A DNA stretch of 64,000 bases from Mesorhabditis belari (Eukaryota > Nematoda > Chromadorea > Rhabditida > Rhabditidae). The notes beneath the pieces are model-generated. The model made no database searches, was not told the DNA's origin, and was given only the letters and a program-made list of their open reading frames with translations. The position numbers and the translations under genes are program-made. Shown in pieces: positions 59,235 to 64,000 of the stretch; the stretch's first letter is position 1, and the number at the start of each line of letters is the position of its first letter. The stretch is from positions 640,001-704,000 of the forward strand of contig CAUEEP010000898.1 of the NCBI GenBank assembly GCA_958450365.1. The letters run 5' to 3'.

Positions 59235-59241
59235 TGTCAAT
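59235..59241 (+). promoter_or_regulatory. VPE1-type motif TGTCAAT
   Basis: TGTCAAT is vitellogenin promoter element 1 of Caenorhabditis vit genes. It lies about 380 bp before this vitellogenin ATG, further than usual. A single 7-mer may be chance. Confidence 0.35.
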
Positions 59242-59529
59242 TTTTTGACAAAATAGGTGATTGTGAGTAGATTGACTAAAAGAAAAAGCTTTTTTAAAGT
59301 CAATAATAGCATACCTTCAATTGATCAAACTTCTACCCAAAATTTTGTGAGCTGAGAAATCGAGAGGTTTGAAAAACTGAAACTGTCACTCTTTGCGTTA
59401 TCTCAAAAATGAACCCATTTCCTGACTTGAATGTGATGATCACCCAATTTGGAACGAGCTGTCACTCACCGTGAGAAGATTTCATTCACAGGGATCGGAA
59501 AAAAGTAGGAAAAGAGAAAAGAAGTCAAT

Positions 59530-59555
59530 CTGATAACAGTTACTGCATAAATACC
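59530..59555 (+). promoter_or_regulatory. VPE2/GATA site and TATA-like box of vitellogenin
   Basis: CTGATAA (59530-59536) is the vitellogenin promoter element 2, a GATA-factor site used in the intestine of Caenorhabditis. GCATAAATACC (59545-59555) follows as a TATA-like box, about 65 bp before the ATG. Order and spacing fit a vit core promoter. Confidence 0.6.
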
Positions 59556-59616
59556 CAGTTGAGGATCCGGGATCTTCACAGTCAGGTCTATTCAACAGTC
59601 CAATCCCTCTGTCGGA

Positions 59617-62600
59617 ATGAAATTGTTGGTAGCGTTCGGCCTTGTTGCGGCCGCGCTCGCCTCATGGGAATCTTCCCCAATCTATCAAGGATCTGAGCGA
59701 TCATTCGTCAAGGGTAACACCTACATCTTCTCCTATGATGGACAGGTTTGAAATTTCTTTATAAGTCTTATAAGTCTTTATTTTATAAGTCTTTTCTAAG
59801 TCTTTCAGTTATAAGCTAGTCATAAAGTCAAAAAATTTGAAATCTATTTCAATCTTGAAGTTGCTTTTTTTCTAGGCAGTCTCTGGCGTTGCTGCCAAGG
59901 GATCCTCATCTCACTCAATCCAACAAGCTTCCGGAAAGGTCTACGTGACCGTTGGAGACAAATACTGGTAAGAATCATCAATATCTCTATCCAATAACAA
60001 CTTGAAGATCATTTTCAAGATGAATCCTTTTCAGGACGATGCGCGGAGATGACATCAAACTCACCTATGGACAACGCAAAATGGAGGAGCCTCGCACTTT
60101 TGAGAAGGTATAGGTTGAAGGAAACTTTAGCATCAATCTAAAGCTTTCAAAACTCTCAGCTCTTATTCCCAAATTTTCAGTTGACCTCGCTTGAGCAGCA
60201 ACAACTCACCGACGAGCAAATCGCCATTCTCCGTCTTCCCGTCCGTTTCCGTTATCACCAAGGAATCATCACTGATGTGAGTTGAAATATCGGTTCATAA
60301 CTTTTTTGAACTAATCCTTTGTTTTCCAGGTTCACTTCACCGAGCGTGACAATGCCTGGTCTGAGAACATGAAGAGATCGGTCCTCTCGATGTTGCAAAT
60401 GCAACTCTCACCCAAGACTCCCCAAGCCCAAGAGTTCTCGACTGTTGGTGAAAAGGAAATTGATGAGAACAACAAGTACTTCACTCAAGCTGAGGTTTGT
60501 GTTGAGGATTATCATTGATAAGTTTCTATAGGTTAAAGATTTAAAATGATTGCTCTTTTGTCAAGCTTAAAAAGTATCTAGAGTTCACCTGTCAAAATTC
60601 TATTTAGTAATAAGCTTTGGTAATCAATTTTTTATCTTTAGCGTGTTCTCGAGGGTGAATGCGAGGTTGCCTACACGATTGTTGATGGAGAGAAGAAGGA
60701 CGAGAAGGAGATCACCAAATCCCTCAACTTCAACAAGTGCTCCAAGCGTGTCGATATCCGCTACGGATTCCGTTTCAACTCTGGTAAGTCATATGAAAAG
60801 AACACTAGAAGTTAACACTAGAAGTATAATAGAAAAAGGTTATGAATATTTGCTTGCTTTTATGATTCATCCTTTTTCAGAGTGCGAGACTTGCCTCGAG
60901 GAGGATGCCCGTCCCGAATCTCAAGTCGTTGTCAACTACAAGGTGATGGGAGATGACAAGTCTTTCCTCATCAAGGAGATCAACCTCAAGTCTGAATACC
61001 TCTTCACTCCATTCTCCACTCAGCAACAAATGCTTGCCACCTATCAACACGTCATCATGCGCCTCATCAAGGTTAGATTTTTGATTGTTTTCTTTATTCC
61101 TTGATTGTTTTTGATACAAACTAAATCATAATCTATTCAAACAATCTCATTAAAGCAAATATTTACAGATTGTTGAGACTGAGCGTTCGGAGGAGGCCCA
61201 ATGGTCAAACAAGAAATCGACGATCATGTACAACTACGAGAAGGAGCTTGCCCGTGAACAATTCTGGATGAACGGAGATGAGGAGAGCTGGAAGAGCGCC
61301 GGATTCGAGTTCATGCCAAAGAAGGAAATCGTCGAGAAGGCCGTTCAACAAATGATCGAATCGATCGATGAGTCTGACAAGGATGGAGTCAAGCTTGAGT
61401 CCACCCACCAAATGGCCCGCATCGTCATCGTTCTCCGCATGTGCAACCGCGTAAGTGAATTTTGTTAAACTGCGATTGGTGTCAATTGCAATCAATTTAG
61501 CAAGCAATCAATATCAATTTAGTTAAACGAGAATGGTTACCCGAAAATCTATTGATCACTATCAACTAAATTTTAGGAAGAGATGATGGACATCCACCGT
61601 ACCGTGTGCGAGAACAGCAAATACACCAAGGAGCAACAAAAGAAAATCAACGAGATCATCGCTGATGCCCTCGCTATTGCTGGAACCAAGGTAAAAGTTA
61701 TAACAAATGGTGAATACTGACTAAAAATCTCTTTCCTACTAAACTAAATTTAAGCTAAGATAGAGATTTTTAACAAAATAATATCGCCAATTTCAGGTTA
61801 CCGTCGAGCACTTGATGGAGAAGATTGAGAAGAAGCAAATCTCTCCTCTCAAGGCTGCCCTCACCCTTAAATCCCTTGTGAATGCCCGTGTCTCATCTGA
61901 GAAGATCGTCGACCTTGTCCTTCGTCTCTCCAAGTCAAAGACCTCTCGCGAAGAGCCAGCTCTCCGCCAATCAGCCATGCTCACCGCTGGAGCTTTGATG
62001 AATGTGATGTGCGGAAAGAACCAAGAACGATGGGCTGTTGAGATCGATGGATCAAAGAAGTGCACTCGTGAGCAAAAGATGTCGTGGCTTTCCACTTTCA
62101 AGTCCCTCTACACCGAGTCATCCGACAAGTACGACAAGGTCCTCGTTTTGAAGTCTCTTGCCAACTCTGGAATGGATGTTTGTGTGCATTTCCTTGAGGA
62201 CATCATCTACTCAAAATCCGAGGAGACCATTCTTCGCTCCACCGCTGTCGATGCTCTCCGAATGGTTTGTTTAGCTTAATCTCATAAATCAAGCATCTTT
62301 ACAGATCCGTGAAGAGATGCCCCGCAAGGTTCAATCCCTTCTCCTCCCAATCTTCAAATCTCGCCACCAACCACTTTCCCTCAGAATGTCGGCTGTCTAC
62401 CAAATTATCCAATCGAAGCCAACTCTTCCCGTCTTGGAGCAAATTGTTGACACCCTCAACCGTGAATCGAGCCACCAACTCCGTTCATTCTGCTATTCTC
62501 TTCTCCGTTCCTTCGAGGAGTCTGTCAACCCATGCGAGAAGCAACTTTCCAACGTAAGAACTAACATATAAGCTTCTAAGATGATTTAGCGAATTAGATG

Positions 62601-64000
62601 AAAGAATTACAATTCAAGTTCAACAATCAATTTCCAGGATGTGACTGTTGTGCTCCGTTCTCTTCGCTTCCGTCCTTCCCTCGAGTCTCGCCACTTCCAC
62701 GCCTCGACTTTCTCCAAAGCCCTCGACCTCGGATTGACCATCGACTTCGCTTCGGTGCTCACCAACGAATCGGTCCTTCCCCGTGAGTTGCTCTCATCCT
62801 TCGATTCTCTTTTCTCTGGACAATGGAGCAAGCACTTGGCCCAAGTCGGATTCTCTCAACAAAACCTCGACTCGATCCTCATGCCTCTTCTCAACAAGCT
62901 CGAGAAGGTCGAGACTGAGTCTGTCGTCCGTGGATTGAGATCTGAGAAGAAAGAAGCCATCTCTGAGAGCCTCAAGGGACTTGTCAACCAAATGAAGATC
63001 GCCGTCCGCCGTTCGGAGTCTCGTGGAGAACCCTTCGGAATGCTCTACATCCGCTACAAGAACCTCGACTATGCCGTTCTTCCAATTGATGAGTCGATCA
63101 TCTCGAAGTACACCCGCTCAACTGGAGCCTCATCTCTCTCAGAGCTTATCCGTGACTTTGCCAAGGGACAACGCTTCAACGTTGCCGTCGCTTCGTTCCT
63201 CTACGAGCGCACCCGTGTCTTCCCCACCTCTATCGGAGTCCCATTGTTGATCACTCAAAAGATGCCAACTCTTGCCGTTGTTGAGGGACAAATGAAGATG
63301 GAAATCTCCTCTGCCCGCCCAACCCTTCGTCTCCAAATGGAGCCATCCATCGCCTCCACCCATGTAACCGAGATGCAATTGTTGACTCCTTTGTTGACAA
63401 CCGGAGCTCGTGTCTTCCACTCAATCCAAGCCACTCTTCCCATTGACTCGAGCCTCGAGTACGATTGGGAACGCCAACAATTGAAGGCTATCGTCCGCCC
63501 ACCAACCAGCGAGAAGCGTGTGATGATCTTCGAGACTCGTCCCGTCAACTTTGTCCGCTCGTTCTCTCACCGTGGAGCCCCAATGGTCCAAGAGAAGACC
63601 ATCTCACTTGCCCGTTTGGAGAGAAACGCCGTCCACTACGAGCACGAGTTCGGCCAGAAACTCACCGGAATCAAGGCTGAAGTCTTCGGATCCGTTCACC
63701 GTCATATGTTCAACACTGAAGACAAGTTGGAGGCTATCCTCTACGGAGAGAACCACGTTCAACTCAACCTCATCCCAACCGAGAAGGCCATCAAGGAAAT
63801 CGTCTTCGAGATTGAGCCCAAGTGGACCTCGGAAAAGAACGGATTGCAAAGCCCCCGCTACAACGAAGGATTCGAGGAGGTCGACTTCAGAATGGAGGAT
63901 TCTGAGGAGAAGAATGAGTGGGAACCCGAGCAAAAGAGATCTTCCCGTCACACTGAGACCAAGAGATACTACGAGAAGAAGATTGGAGGAGAAAACAAGA
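59617..64000 (+). CDS. Vitellogenin, N-terminal part (cut by window edge)
   Basis: Twelve exons in the window: 59617-59745, 59876-59967, 60035-60107, 60181-60276, 60330-60494, 60642-60783, 60881-61071, 61169-61450, 61577-61690, 61797-62264, 62305-62553 and 62638 to the edge; about 1121 residues. A signal peptide (MKLLVAFGLVAAALAS) leads into the lipovitellin N-terminal domain: ERSFVKGNTYIFSYDGQAVS, ILRLPVRFRYHQGIITD, a cysteine-bearing CEVAYTIVDGEKK and CSKRVDIRYGF, then the helical domain (EEMMDIHRTVCEN, LTLKSLVNARVSSEKIV, ALRMIREEMPRKVQ) and the open-beta region. Codon use is strongly biased (GGA, CTC, CGC/CGT, AAG, GAG), as in very highly expressed genes and unlike its neighbours. Yolk protein is made in the intestine and taken up by oocytes. 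Eleven introns in 4.4 kb is more than in C. elegans vit-2 to vit-5. A basic stretch KRSSRHTETKR near the edge may be a processing site. The specific vit number cannot be set. Confidence 0.96.

Larger units (their letters stand above)
58311..59616. other. Intergenic with vitellogenin promoter
   Basis: Divergent promoters of the peptide gene and the vitellogenin gene should lie here. Apart from the motifs listed separately I see nothing structured. Confidence 0.45.

Noticed and set aside
61205..61507. Minus-strand frames across vitellogenin exons
   Set aside because: They are antisense shadows of strongly codon-biased vitellogenin exons; the sense frame has signal peptide, domain order and splice phases.
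1..64000. CRISPR arrays, bacterial operons, origins or attachment sites
   Set aside because: The sequence is eukaryotic with spliced genes; no regularly spaced repeats with unique spacers were seen.

Overview
The window comes from a nematode genome, most likely a free-living rhabditid. The genes carry many short introns (about 40-60 bp) that end in TTTTAG or TTTCAG. Several start codons sit 0-2 bases after such an acceptor, as expected for spliced-leader trans-splicing. The recognised proteins (vitellogenin, calsequestrin, a KH-Tudor AKAP1-type protein, a nematode-type fatty-acid-binding protein, C-type lectin, ZP and CUB proteins) fit this. The sequence is AT-rich. I did not identify the species. 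All gene models were built by hand from splice signals, reading phase and family motifs.

Layout. 0.7-16 kb is a compact run of six minus-strand genes: a 150-aa basic-tailed unknown, a long SPFH+KH+Tudor gene, the mitochondrial dicarboxylate carrier SLC25A10, a lipase maturation factor (LMF) gene, a 141-aa membrane protein, and a secreted two-CTLD lectin. 18.3-24.0 kb is a plus-strand lipid-binding protein gene whose five small exons are spread through long introns holding minisatellites, inverted-repeat elements and a GC-rich island. 26.4-28.2 kb is a plus-strand secreted His-rich LDLa protein. 29.7-33.0 kb is a minus-strand secreted CUB-like protein. 33-47 kb is gene-poor and rich in mariner-type and other inverted-repeat elements and tRNA-like (SINE-like) pieces; only a weak small secreted ORF was found there. 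47.0-52.0 kb is minus-strand calsequestrin. 54.1-57.2 kb is a minus-strand ZP-domain membrane protein. 58.1-58.3 kb is a minus-strand short secreted peptide precursor. 59.6 kb to the right edge is a plus-strand vitellogenin, cut by the window.

The genes do not form one pathway. Several act in mitochondria or the secretory route: the SPFH-KH-Tudor protein and SLC25A10 in mitochondria, LMF in the ER, calsequestrin in the sarcoplasmic reticulum, and lectin, LDLa, CUB, ZP and vitellogenin as exported proteins. The most unusual points are the apparent prohibitin-like domain joined in frame to an AKAP1-type KH-Tudor protein, the small Cys-ring peptide precursor, a 102-bp near-perfect palindrome cluster in a calsequestrin intron, and a family of related mariner-type elements with tRNA-like units scattered through introns.
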